This document shows positions 18,685-27,109 of a stretch of DNA of 64,000 nucleotides, piece by piece (within the stretch, counting starts at the first letter, position 1; every line of letters starts with the position of its first letter). A program made the position numbers and the translations under genes. The notes beneath the pieces were generated by a model. That model was not told where the DNA came from and did not search any database. It was given only the letters and a program-made list of their open reading frames with translations. Origin of the DNA: Chromatiaceae bacterium. GTDB taxonomy: Bacteria; Pseudomonadota; Gammaproteobacteria; Chromatiales; Chromatiaceae. Location of the stretch: the NCBI GenBank assembly GCA_024235175.1, contig JACKMX010000009.1, positions 37,860 through 101,859 on the forward strand. The letters run 5' to 3'.

Positions 18685-19593
18685 ATGCAGAACCTGAAAC
18701 CCAAAACGCCTGCCGCAATTGGCAACTTGCTGGTGCTGGCCCTGGTACCGCTGCTCTCCGCCTGCGGCTGGTTTCAGCAAGAGCCCGATATTCACTTTCT
18801 GGAGTACGGCAGCGACTACAGCACTAAACCGTTTTTTGCACGGGTCGAGTACAACTCTCCACTCACCGCCAACGCCGAGGGGCGGAGCCAGCTGGCGCTT
18901 GTCACACCCAAGTATCTGGCCGGTCTGGATCAGGAGAAGGTGGATCAGATCTATGCCCGTCTTAGCGCCGGCCCGGTTCCGGACGGCCCCTTCGACGGCG
19001 ATCTGTTTTTCCCCAAGGGGAGCAGCGGCAAACTGCGTGCTTCCGAAATCGTATCCGGTCTGAAGAGTCTGGCTGTCCGCCTGAAAGGAAAGAAACTGGA
19101 GATCCTTGGCAGCGTGCTTTGGAAAGGGAAGGTGTTCTATCCGGATGAGATGATACTGCGAAACCGTATCGAGGATCTGGCGATACTTGCTCCGGTGATA
19201 GATGACATGCTCAGTGTGCCTAAGATCGAAGTAAACGGCCGTGACAGCTGGCTGCTTTTTCCGGCGCGTCTTTACTGCGGGCAGAGCCTGCTCGATGGCC
19301 GCCGCGAATCGATAATCATCGACTATGCGTTCACGGACGAGATACCCGGATACCGGGAAAAGCCGGATTTTCTTGCCGGCCGGCGCGGTTTTCAGGTACG
19401 CGATGAAATTCGCATGATTCGTCCCGGCTTCTATCTGGGCCGAGCCTACCTGGGGCGTGCATTCGCTTTAAACTTCACCCTGTACAACGAAGAGATCGCC
19501 GAGAGAGAGCGGGATAAATGGGTTGAAACCGGGCGCACCCGTGAAGATTGCTGGGTCGGCAGCCAGCGCCTTGCTGCAGCTCCGGCAGGCTGA
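18685..19593 (+). CDS. Predicted lipoprotein of the cytochrome cluster (302 aa)
   Basis: The N-terminus has a lipoprotein signal: hydrophobic VLALVPLLSA followed by Cys27 (lipobox LSAC), so the mature protein should be acylated in the envelope. There is no haem motif. The rest is a mixed alpha/beta soluble domain that I do not recognise. It starts 16 bases after the 831-aa cytochrome, with a strong GGAGGG ribosome site, and is followed 23 bases later by the next dihaem gene. Co-expression with the cytochromes is therefore likely. It could anchor or assist them; that role is inferred from context. Confidence 0.8.
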   Translation: MQNLKPKTPAAIGNLLVLALVPLLSACGWFQQEPDIHFLEYGSDYSTKPFFARVEYNSPLTANAEGRSQLALVTPKYLAGLDQEKVDQIYARLSAGPVPDGPFDGDLFFPKGSSGKLRASEIVSGLKSLAVRLKGKKLEILGSVLWKGKVFYPDEMILRNRIEDLAILAPVIDDMLSVPKIEVNGRDSWLLFPARLYCGQSLLDGRRESIIIDYAFTDEIPGYREKPDFLAGRRGFQVRDEIRMIRPGFYLGRAYLGRAFALNFTLYNEEIAERERDKWVETGRTREDCWVGSQRLAAAPAG

Positions 19594-19616
19594 AATTCCA
19601 CCATAAGGAGCTGACC

Positions 19617-21941
19617 TTGAAAGCGGGCAGACGGCGGACAGCGGCGTGGCAAGGATCGTCCCGCGTATTTCTTCTGTCTCTGCTGTTTGCCTGGTCCGCA
19701 CCGGTGCCCTCTGTTCAGCCGCAGGAGAGCTACGCCGCCCCACCCACCGCGGGTTCGGTACCCTATCAACTCGACGCTACTGCAGGGAGATGGATCGTTG
19801 CACCCGGAGAGCCCGGCAGCGACGTGCCGCCCGTTGGTCGTTCACTGTTCGATTATCTGGTCACCGACAACAGCGGCCCCGAGCCCGTTTACCGGGTTCC
19901 CTTCCCGTTTACAGCGCTGCGTGAGGGGTTGGAGAGGCAGCTGCGCAAAAACGCTAACGGCTCAAGCGGAATCAGGCAGGTGCTCATCCCACTCGGACGT
20001 TCACTGCAGAGAACCGCGGCCGCACCTGATTTTTTTCGCTACCCGCGTGTGGTGCTGGCGGTGGACGGGGAGCCGCAGGCGCAGCCACATGAGTCTGGCG
20101 TGTTTATGAAAGACCGGCTCTATCTGGGTTATCTGGAGAAGCCGGGCGTGCTGGAGGTGATCAGTTACAACGAGAGCGCGGGCCGTTTCGAGTTTCAGAT
20201 AGTCTCCGATTACCGTGAGGGAGGAAAAGCGAACGTGGTCTACGCCAACCGCGCCGTCTGCACTGCCTGCCATCAGAACCTCACGCCCATCTTCGCGCGT
20301 CCGCTGTGGGGGGAGACCAATGCCGACCCCGGGATAGCAGCGCTGCTCGAGGCGGAGCGGCGGGACTATTACGGCATCCCGCAGCGGGTGGGAATTGATA
20401 TCCCGGCGGCGATAGACGATGCCACCGACCGGGCAAACCGTATTCCGGCGGTACACCTTCTCTGGCAGCAGGGTTGCGGAGCGGATCCGCAAAGTCCGGC
20501 CGCCCGATCCTGCCGCGGCAAGGTGCTTGGATTCGCGCTCCAATTCCGGCTGACGAAGAGTCTCGGCTTCAGCAACGAGGAGAGTCCGGAGTGGAAGGAA
20601 TTCATGCAGACTTTCGCAACCAACTGGCGTGCGCGTTGGCCGCACGGATTGTTGTTGTCGAGTCCGGATGTGCCGAATCGGATTCCCGTTCCTGAAAACG
20701 GGGGAGTTGAATCCGCTACGGCAGCCACAGTGTCGAAAGCTGCGGATGCCGGCGAAGAGCGGTTGCATCAACAAAGCCATATTCCATCCGCGCTGGAGCC
20801 ACTGCGGCCTCGTGCCCCTCTGGAGAAGTGGGATGTGACGCAGGCAGCCATGGAACTGGTCACCGGCGTCGCAAGTTTCTTTGCGCAAATCGATATCGAG
20901 AGGCTGAATGCCCGGCTGTTCAGCCTGGCACAGAAGGATGCCGTCAGGCATGCAGGCTACAGGGGTGAGTGCCGGTTAACAGCTAAACCGGTGACCGAAG
21001 GAGCTGTCCGTCTCAGCTTTCGATGCGGCGCTGCTGCCGTTGGCTTTAACCTGGGGGGAAGGCTCTACCTGGCGAACGGAAAACTGCTGCGTGGCACTCT
21101 GGACCGACTGGTTGTCGGGAAGGCGCTCCCGGTCAGAGAGTTGACACTGACCGGGGAGGCGCTGGAGCAGACGGCGGATGGATGGCGTATCCGGCTTGGC
21201 CTTGCAAGCGGTGCTCTCCATGGACGTCTGCCTGATGGAGACGCGTTGAAAATGTTGCAGCTGAGTTGGGAAGGAGCGGATCCGTCGGCAGGCCCGCCGG
21301 GTCAGATTAAAAGAGCACGGGTGGAGCTGGAAACAGTGGAGGATTTTGCGATCCTCAAACGGGCAATCAGTGCGATTTCAGAATCCGGCGACGACGCTCG
21401 GGATGCACTCTCCGACATGCCGCTGCGCCGTATTGCACTGGTGGGGGCGCTTACCGAAGAGCTGGGAATGCAGGAAATTACCGGCTGTTGTCTGGATGCG
21501 GTCAATCTGCCGCCGCTGAGGCTGGACAAGCCGGACAAGCTGGCAATTGACTCGGGCATGGATGCTTCTCCGGAGTCTGTTTTCTTCCGCCGCTGCTCAC
21601 TGTGTCACCGGACAAACGAGCGTTTTCCGCCCAATTTTCTGGCGGGGGATCGGGACAAAGTACGTGCAAATCTGGCCCAGTGTGCCGAGCGCCTCTACTT
21701 GCGTCTCTCCATGTGGGAGCTGCCGGAGGAGCGCCGTACGAAAACGCCCATGCCCCCTTTTCAGGCCTTCCATCAGCTGGGCCTCGAACCGGAAGAGTGG
21801 CAGGGGCATCCGGATCTGGCGGCGTTGCAGGGTTATGCGCAAAAGCAGCTGCTGTCGCAGACAGGGAGAGCACCGGAGCTGGAGGCTTTGGTCGCAAGAG
21901 GCTACGAGAATCTGCGCCCCTGCCTGGCACAGGCAGAGTAG
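19617..21941 (+). CDS. Dihaem c-type cytochrome protein, TTG start (774 aa)
   Basis: I choose TTG at 19617 because AAGGAG lies seven bases upstream, after the stop of the lipoprotein gene, and because it places a signal peptide (VFLLSLLFAWSAPVPS) at the N-terminus. The longer frame from 19548 would overlap the previous gene. CxxCH sites are CTACH near residue 214 and CSLCH near residue 658, the latter in FFRRCSLCHRTNERFPPNFL. The spacing of over 440 residues is much wider than in ordinary dihaem peroxidases. The product is expected in the periplasm. The family is not one I can name; membership of the redox cluster is clear from haem sites and gene order. Confidence 0.8.
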   Translation: MKAGRRRTAAWQGSSRVFLLSLLFAWSAPVPSVQPQESYAAPPTAGSVPYQLDATAGRWIVAPGEPGSDVPPVGRSLFDYLVTDNSGPEPVYRVPFPFTALREGLERQLRKNANGSSGIRQVLIPLGRSLQRTAAAPDFFRYPRVVLAVDGEPQAQPHESGVFMKDRLYLGYLEKPGVLEVISYNESAGRFEFQIVSDYREGGKANVVYANRAVCTACHQNLTPIFARPLWGETNADPGIAALLEAERRDYYGIPQRVGIDIPAAIDDATDRANRIPAVHLLWQQGCGADPQSPAARSCRGKVLGFALQFRLTKSLGFSNEESPEWKEFMQTFATNWRARWPHGLLLSSPDVPNRIPVPENGGVESATAATVSKAADAGEERLHQQSHIPSALEPLRPRAPLEKWDVTQAAMELVTGVASFFAQIDIERLNARLFSLAQKDAVRHAGYRGECRLTAKPVTEGAVRLSFRCGAAAVGFNLGGRLYLANGKLLRGTLDRLVVGKALPVRELTLTGEALEQTADGWRIRLGLASGALHGRLPDGDALKMLQLSWEGADPSAGPPGQIKRARVELETVEDFAILKRAISAISESGDDARDALSDMPLRRIALVGALTEELGMQEITGCCLDAVNLPPLRLDKPDKLAIDSGMDASPESVFFRRCSLCHRTNERFPPNFLAGDRDKVRANLAQCAERLYLRLSMWELPEERRTKTPMPPFQAFHQLGLEPEEWQGHPDLAALQGYAQKQLLSQTGRAPELEALVARGYENLRPCLAQAE

Positions 21942-21990
21942 GAGACCGAGCCGAGGATGAGGGTGATTAGAATCAAGACCTTATATCTTG

Positions 21991-22090
21991 CACCCTCACC
22001 CCAACCCTCTCCCTCACGAGGGAGAGGGGGCTTTTGCGACACCCTCCTTAGGGGGAGAGGGGGCTTTTGCGACACTCTCTGGAGGAAGAA
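21991..22090. repeat. Intergenic hairpin repeat (CCCTCTCCC type)
   Basis: CCCTCTCCCTC at 22005-22015 pairs with GAGGGAGAGGG at 22018-22028. The unit GGAGAGGGGGCTTTTGCGAC occurs twice with a 33-base period (22021 and 22054). A related copy is at 28561-28622. It may also end transcription of the preceding gene group. Confidence 0.7.
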
Positions 22091-22178
22091 GGGATAGAGC
22101 TTTTCACGACATCTTCTGAGTGAGAGGGAAATTCAGTTTTCAGACAGGTATTGGATAGCATCAGACACCACCGGGTAA

Positions 22179-23702
22179 TTGAACATGACGGGAACGACTG
22201 AAACCAGAACGTATGCGGAAAAGGGTGATAGGAAATCCTGCCATGGCCGGATGTGGTGTTGGCTGGGTTCTCTGCTGCTGTTGCTTGTTCTTGCCACGGG
22301 TGTCTGGCTGGGTATACGTTTCGGTACGGACCGTGCGGTCACCTACCAGGATGATGTCGAGCACTTCAAGTATGGTTCCACCGGTGGTGAACGGGAGTCC
22401 GGATTCCCTTACTGGATCTGGCGTGCTCTGCCGACGGTATGCGCAGATTATCTGCCGGGCGAGGGATATGCATCCCTGGGCATGATTTTTGAGAAGGGGA
22501 AGGACCTGCCGGTAGGTGTTTCCAAGCGCAGGGTGACGGGTCTTGATCGGGTGTTTCTCAACTGCGCGGCATGTCATACCAACACCGTGCGTGACACGCC
22601 GCAAAGCGAGCCGAGGCTGATTGCCGGCATGCCCTCCAATACGCTGAACCTGCTGGCGTTCGAAAATTTCTTTTTCGGCTGTGCGGCGGATGCACGCTTT
22701 TCACCGGATCAGATTCTTCCGGCCATCGAGGCATTGAATGCGGATCTGGATCTGATCGATAGATATCTGGTTTATCCGTTGGCGGTCCTGTTGATGCGCG
22801 ATCAGGTTCTGATGTTGAAAAAGCGATTCGATTTTGTTGCACATCAGCCTGCGTGGGGGCCTGGCCGGGTGGATACCTTCAACTCCGCCAAAGTGATATT
22901 CAACTTCCCCCTGGACAAGGCGGCGCCCGAGGAGTTGATCGGAGCCAGTGATTTCCCCTCGATCTGGAATCAGCGGCGGCGTCAGGGTATGCAGCTGCAC
23001 TGGGACGGAAACAACACGCGTGTGGAGGAGCGCAACCGCAGCGCCGCCTTCGGTACAGGAGCCACGCCGCCGACACTGGACAGGGAGAGCATCCGCCGTA
23101 CCGAAAACTGGTTGCTGGATGCAGCTTCTCCCGCTTGGCCATATGGAGCGCTGAATGCCGCGCTTGTGGAGAAGGGCAGCAACATCTATCGACACTACTG
23201 CGCAGAATGTCACGGCGCCAGCGGTAAAGATTTCAGCGGTGCCAGGGTCGGAACCGTAGTTCCGATAAAAGTGATCGGCACCGACCGGGGCCGTCTCGAC
23301 TCATACACACGGGTCCTGGCACTTAATCAGTCCATGCTTTACGCCGGATACGGTGATGAACGATTCAGCAACTTCCGTAAGACCAATGGCTACGCCAATA
23401 TGCCGCTCGATGGCCTCTGGCTGCGGGCACCCTATCTGCACAATGGCTCGGTACCCACACTGCGCGATCTGCTGGAACCTGCCGTCCGCAGACCGGTGCA
23501 GTTTTACCGCGGTTACGATGTTTACGACCCGGTCAGGGTGGGATTTGTCCATAACGTCGCAGCCGAGGGAGAGAGGCGCTTTTTTCTGTACGACACCCAG
23601 GTGGCCGGAAACTCCAATCAGGGGCACGAAGGCAGAGCTTACGGGACCGAGCTGCCGGATGAGGATAAGGAGGCGTTGGTTGAATTTCTGAAAAGCTTCT
23701 GA
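22179..23702 (+). CDS. Membrane-anchored dihaem RoxA-like cytochrome c (507 aa)
   Basis: After a charged N-terminus, one transmembrane segment (WLGSLLLLLVLATGVWLGI, about residues 26-46) should anchor the protein with its haem domains in the periplasm. Haem sites are CAACH near residue 128 and CAECH near residue 340. The segment PLDGLWLRAPYLHNGSVPTL is the hallmark of the RoxA-like cytochrome c / dihaem peroxidase family. The next gene encodes a clear paralogue, so a duplication is likely. An intergenic hairpin repeat separates it from the 774-aa gene, so it may be a separate transcription unit. The natural electron donor or substrate is unknown. Confidence 0.88.
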   Translation: MNMTGTTETRTYAEKGDRKSCHGRMWCWLGSLLLLLVLATGVWLGIRFGTDRAVTYQDDVEHFKYGSTGGERESGFPYWIWRALPTVCADYLPGEGYASLGMIFEKGKDLPVGVSKRRVTGLDRVFLNCAACHTNTVRDTPQSEPRLIAGMPSNTLNLLAFENFFFGCAADARFSPDQILPAIEALNADLDLIDRYLVYPLAVLLMRDQVLMLKKRFDFVAHQPAWGPGRVDTFNSAKVIFNFPLDKAAPEELIGASDFPSIWNQRRRQGMQLHWDGNNTRVEERNRSAAFGTGATPPTLDRESIRRTENWLLDAASPAWPYGALNAALVEKGSNIYRHYCAECHGASGKDFSGARVGTVVPIKVIGTDRGRLDSYTRVLALNQSMLYAGYGDERFSNFRKTNGYANMPLDGLWLRAPYLHNGSVPTLRDLLEPAVRRPVQFYRGYDVYDPVRVGFVHNVAAEGERRFFLYDTQVAGNSNQGHEGRAYGTELPDEDKEALVEFLKSF

Positions 23703-23768
23703 TGCGGGATCTGTCAACCGTGTACGGATTCCCGGGATCAGGAAACTTCAGCAAGCCGGAGAGAGAGA

Positions 23769-25211
23769 ATGATCATGGAAAAATCTGGGAAGCGGTGGAA
23801 ACTCGTGCTCGGTCTGGTTATTGTGCTGGCCGGTATCGGTGGCGTCACCGCATGGTACAAGTTTTTCCGGGAAGTTCCGGACGGCCCATTTGCCAGCGCA
23901 GATGAGCGCTTCATGTATGGCTCCATCGGCGGCGAGAACGCGGCCGGCATCCCCTATTGGATTTATGCGGTGCTACCGCGCATGTTTCCGGAGTATCTGC
24001 CGGGTCCGGGCGGTTATGCGTCACTTGGGATCGCCTGGGAGGAGGGCCGGGAGATGCCGGTGGGTTTCACCAAGAAAGTGGTTGGCTTTCCCCGGGTAAG
24101 CAACACCTGCGCGGTTTGTCATACCGCGTCGTACCGCGCCAGTGCGGATTCCACACCCAGGTTTGTGGCGGCAGGTCCGGGTCATACTTCCAACGTTCAA
24201 GGCTTTTTCCGTTTCCTGCGGGACTGTGTAAACGATCCACGCTTCAATCCCGATAATCTGCTGGATGAGATAAAGCTGCTTACCGATCTTTCGTTTTTGG
24301 ATAGGCTGCTTTACCGGTTCATTATCATACCCTTCACCAAAAAGGCGTTACTGGAACGGAACTTCGACTGGATGGAGCGGGAGGATATGGCAGCCTGGGG
24401 CCATGGACGCGACGATGCGATGAACCTGACCAAGTACTTCATGCTGGAGATGGATGAGGATGGAACCTTTGGCCCGACCGATTTTCCATCCATCTGGAAT
24501 CTCAAGAAATACCGGCCGGAGCAGGGTATGCGCATGAACTGGGACGGCGCCACCTGGAATGCCCGCTCCGTGTTGATTGATTCGGCGCTGGGCATAGTGG
24601 CTGAGCCGCAAAACGATTTTCTGGAGCAGATGGATTGGCTTCTTGAGTACCTTGGCAACCTGCCGCCGCCGAAGTACCCCTTCCCCATCGATGCGGCTCT
24701 GGCACTTGAGGGGAGGCCGTTGTTCGAGTCCGAATGTGCGCGCTGCCACCAGAGTGAACGAACCGGCAAACGGATACCCTTGGCGGAGGTCGGGACCGAT
24801 GAAAACCGAATTCTGAGCTGGAGTCACGAAGCGGCGAAGGCTGCGAATAAAAAGGCACTGGAGCTGGGTGTGGAACGGCGCGGCATGATTGAGGATGAAC
24901 CGCTGGACGGTTATATCGCGGTACATCTGGACGGCATATGGTTGCGGGCCCCATATCTGCACAATGGTTCGGTACCCACGCTGGCTGATTTGCTGAAACC
25001 GGTGTCGGAGCGCCCCGTCTTTTTCTATCGCGGGTATGATCTCTATGACCGGGTCAATCTGGGATTTGTGTCGGATGGCGCGGTAGCGGAACGCGTGGGC
25101 AACCGTCATGACACGCGGTTGCGGGGAAATGGCAACCAGGGGCACGAGTATGGCCTAACACTATCGGCAGCGGAGAAGCTCGCGTTGATCGAGTATCTGA
25201 AGACCCTGTAA
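23769..25211 (+). CDS. Membrane-anchored dihaem RoxA-like cytochrome c, paralogue (480 aa)
   Basis: This is a paralogue of the preceding gene with the same layout. It has an N-terminal membrane segment (LVLGLVIVLAGIGGVTAWY), CAVCH near residue 113, CARCH near residue 322, and IWLRAPYLHNGSVPTLADLL. Shared stretches include YGSIGGENAAGIPYWIYAVLP and PVFFYRGYDLYDRVNLGFV. GGAGAGAGA precedes the ATG; a second ATG two codons later is equally possible. It is the last gene of the cluster and converges on the ECF sigma operon with only 17 bases between stops. Periplasmic peroxidase or oxygenase chemistry is the family expectation; the substrate is not predictable. Confidence 0.88.
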   Translation: MIMEKSGKRWKLVLGLVIVLAGIGGVTAWYKFFREVPDGPFASADERFMYGSIGGENAAGIPYWIYAVLPRMFPEYLPGPGGYASLGIAWEEGREMPVGFTKKVVGFPRVSNTCAVCHTASYRASADSTPRFVAAGPGHTSNVQGFFRFLRDCVNDPRFNPDNLLDEIKLLTDLSFLDRLLYRFIIIPFTKKALLERNFDWMEREDMAAWGHGRDDAMNLTKYFMLEMDEDGTFGPTDFPSIWNLKKYRPEQGMRMNWDGATWNARSVLIDSALGIVAEPQNDFLEQMDWLLEYLGNLPPPKYPFPIDAALALEGRPLFESECARCHQSERTGKRIPLAEVGTDENRILSWSHEAAKAANKKALELGVERRGMIEDEPLDGYIAVHLDGIWLRAPYLHNGSVPTLADLLKPVSERPVFFYRGYDLYDRVNLGFVSDGAVAERVGNRHDTRLRGNGNQGHEYGLTLSAAEKLALIEYLKTL

Positions 25212-25233
25212 GCTGAACGGGACCACCTTCAGC
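25212..25233. terminator. Possible bidirectional terminator between convergent genes
   Basis: GCTGAA (25212-25217) can pair with TTCAGC (25228-25233), followed by CCGATTTT. It lies between the stop codons of two convergent genes. The stem is short, so this is tentative. Confidence 0.3.
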
Positions 25234-25705
25234 CCGATTTTCTGAATTCGAACGAGATGCTGACCTCTTTGGTCTTCTCCATCACCGCGATGGCCTCCTC
25301 CAGGTCGATCTTGTGCGGGTTTTCACTGTCGCTGGCCATAAGCGCATCGTAGAGTTCACGCTGCTCCAGAATGCGGTGTTCGCTGCTGGCACTCTGCACA
25401 TATGCAGCCCAGGGTATGAACTTGGTGAGCGGGAAGACCTGATCCTCCCGCGGTGAAATGTCGATATTGAGACCGGCGATGAACAGCAGATTCCGGTTTT
25501 GATAACCTTGCTCTTTACTAAGTGTACGGTAGGTGCGGTCGAACTCCACCTGGGTGTTGACCTGAGCCGCCGCCAGAGCGGGTGCGGCGTCGGTCAGAAT
25601 CCAGGGCATGGGGTTGATCAGATTGTGCTCCAGGTGGCTTTGGTTTTCTGTCAGCGACAGAGAGGCAGCTTCCTTGCAGCTGCCGCCGGTGGGATTCCCC
25701 TGCAT
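25229..25705 (-). CDS. Small protein coupled to the ECF sigma factor (158 aa)
   Basis: The ATG at 25705 overlaps the sigma factor stop by one base (TGATG), so the two are probably translated as a unit. The product is soluble, with no transmembrane helix, no zinc-binding anti-sigma motif and no recognised domain. The C-terminal 40 residues are charged and helical (KIDLEEAIAVMEKTKEVSIS). Partners in this position are often anti-sigma factors, but most are membrane proteins or carry an HxxxCxxC motif, neither of which is present. It may be an atypical regulator or an effector gene of the regulon. Confidence 0.75.
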   Translation of the reverse strand: MQGNPTGGSCKEAASLSLTENQSHLEHNLINPMPWILTDAAPALAAAQVNTQVEFDRTYRTLSKEQGYQNRNLLFIAGLNIDISPREDQVFPLTKFIPWAAYVQSASSEHRILEQRELYDALMASDSENPHKIDLEEAIAVMEKTKEVSISFEFRKSG

Positions 25706-26241
25706 CAAGTGGCTAGCGCCAGGCGCAGTTTCTGGCGGGCTCTGAACAGTCGCGTCCCGACACCCGCAGAGCTGATGCCGATCTGCTGAGCGATCTCCTT
25801 CTGCGAGTAACCCTCGATCACCTGTTTTATCAGTGGAGTCCGGTACTCTTCATCCAGTTCGCCTATCGCCCTGCGCAACACGAAGGCTTCGGTCGAAGTG
25901 TCGTAGTTGTTTTCCCGCTCCCCCAACTCCTCCAGCGGAATATCGGAGTGCTTGGGTTGATAACGCTCGAAGCGGCGGGCATTTTCACGCCGCAGGATAG
26001 TCAACAACCAGCCTTTGGCTGCTTCCACATCCTGCAGTCCGTCGAGGGATTTCCAGGCTCTCAGAGAAGCCTCCTGCACCAGATCCTCAGCGCAGTGTCT
26101 GTCACCGGCGAGCCAGTATGCATAACGGCGCATGTCAATTTCATGGCGCGCAAACAGCTGCTTGAAAAGGATATGCTTTGTTGAGGTCTCGGGAGTATTG
26201 CTTTTAGCCCCCTCATCTTCGGCGAGCGCGTAGTTTTTCAT
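25705..26241 (-). CDS. ECF-type RNA polymerase sigma factor (178 aa)
   Basis: Region 2 is visible as MRRYAYWLAGDRHCAEDLVQ followed by EASLRAWKSL, with the usual DLVQE core-binding motif. Region 4 is RTPLIKQVIEGYSQKEIAQQ followed by IGISSAGVGTRLFRARQKL, a helix-turn-helix for -35 recognition. Regions 1 and 3 are missing, as in extracytoplasmic function sigma factors. It lies tail to tail with the dihaem cytochrome genes and may control them, though no target promoter is demonstrated. The coupled downstream gene is its likely regulatory partner. Confidence 0.9.
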   Translation of the reverse strand: MKNYALAEDEGAKSNTPETSTKHILFKQLFARHEIDMRRYAYWLAGDRHCAEDLVQEASLRAWKSLDGLQDVEAAKGWLLTILRRENARRFERYQPKHSDIPLEELGERENNYDTSTEAFVLRRAIGELDEEYRTPLIKQVIEGYSQKEIAQQIGISSAGVGTRLFRARQKLRLALAT

Positions 26242-26361
26242 TGTTCTATCCTGCGGTTACTGGTTAACGAAGTCGTTTGACAGGTAACCAAGCAGGAGTC
26301 GTGCCAAAACTATAACTTATTGTTTTTATTAAATAAATAATTCTTAACCACGGTATTATCG

Positions 26362-26374
26362 TAACGAATCGTTA
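26362..26374. promoter_or_regulatory. Palindrome upstream of the sigma factor gene
   Basis: TAACGAATCGTTA is a perfect inverted repeat around a central A, in an AT-rich stretch about 120 bases upstream of the sigma factor start. It could be an operator; no regulator is assigned. Confidence 0.3.
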
Positions 26375-26455
26375 TAACAAAACGTTAAAGGCATCGATCT
26401 GTTGTCAGGAGCTTCCGGGACGAGCAAAGGACCAAAGGGGATCTGATGTGTGCCC

Positions 26456-26773
26456 CTAGCCGTCTTCATCCTCGACAATATGGAAAGGATAATAGTAATG
26501 ATTGATATGTTTTTTGGACGGGTCGACCACCTGCTTTTGAAACATATCCTCCATAAGCTTTTCGTTGTATTTCTGCCGCTTCTTTGGGTCTTTGAGTGTG
26601 GCATAAGCCTTGTTAATCAGTTTAAACATCTCTTCTGCGTCGAATCGATTGCAGACGTCAGGGTGAAATTCTTTGGCTTTTTTGCGGTATGCGGATCTTA
26701 TCTCTTCCTGGCTGGCGCGAGCCGTTACGCCCAACAGCGCATAATAGGTTTTTTTATATTCGTCTAACTTCAC
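26456..26773 (-). CDS. Short J-domain (DnaJ-like) protein (105 aa)
   Basis: Residues 9-70 form a J domain: YYALLGVTARASQEEIRSAY, then the invariant HPD at 37-39, then FKLINKAYATLKDPKKRQKY. J domains stimulate the ATPase of Hsp70/DnaK partners. The G/F, zinc-finger and substrate domains of DnaJ are absent, and the tail has a histidine/tyrosine patch (INHYYYPFHIVEDEDG). It is a stand-alone cytosolic co-chaperone of unknown client. It is divergent in context from the sigma factor, with about 210 AT-rich bases between them. Confidence 0.9.
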   Translation of the reverse strand: MKLDEYKKTYYALLGVTARASQEEIRSAYRKKAKEFHPDVCNRFDAEEMFKLINKAYATLKDPKKRQKYNEKLMEDMFQKQVVDPSKKHINHYYYPFHIVEDEDG

Positions 26774-27109
26774 TTTATTGCTGTACCTTAACTTCTTTAA
26801 GGAAGCCGGATAAATCCACCGAAGGGGCCGCTGGTCAATTCCGCCCGAGTGAAAAATCTATTTGGCGCCGGGCGATCACATGCGGCCGCTGGCCTTTTTT
26901 GATGGAGTTCCACATCCCGATGAAAGTCGCCTCTTCTTATATTGTCGCGGATATTCCCAGGCCTGCGTAATTCCGGCTCGAACAGCAAGTGCGCGGCAAC
27001 ACAATTCTAGGCCAATGAGGGACTTTAAACAATTGAACACAAAGCAGTTGAGGGCAGAGTTATGGGGATAAGATTACAGCCCTGTCATCTACAACATTCG
27101 GACGGCCGG
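26774..27109. other. Intergenic region, no gene seen
   Basis: Several short frames cross this stretch but none has a family signature, good start context or protein-like composition. The left end should contain the promoter of the J-domain gene. Confidence 0.4.

Noticed and set aside
20001..20951. Minus-strand frame (316 codons)
   Set aside because: Shadow of the 774-aa dihaem gene; no start context or family.
21991..22090. Simple rho-independent terminator only
   Set aside because: The wording recurs at 28561 outside any gene end and has an inner duplication, so repeat family is the better description, though it may also terminate.
16173..25211. Calling the cluster rubber oxygenases (RoxA/RoxB)
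   Set aside because: Only the general family signature is visible. The substrate-pocket residues cannot be judged by eye and the lengths differ, so a function name would be unsafe.
26862..27071. Short plus-strand frame near the J-domain gene
   Set aside because: No ribosome site, no family, eroded composition.
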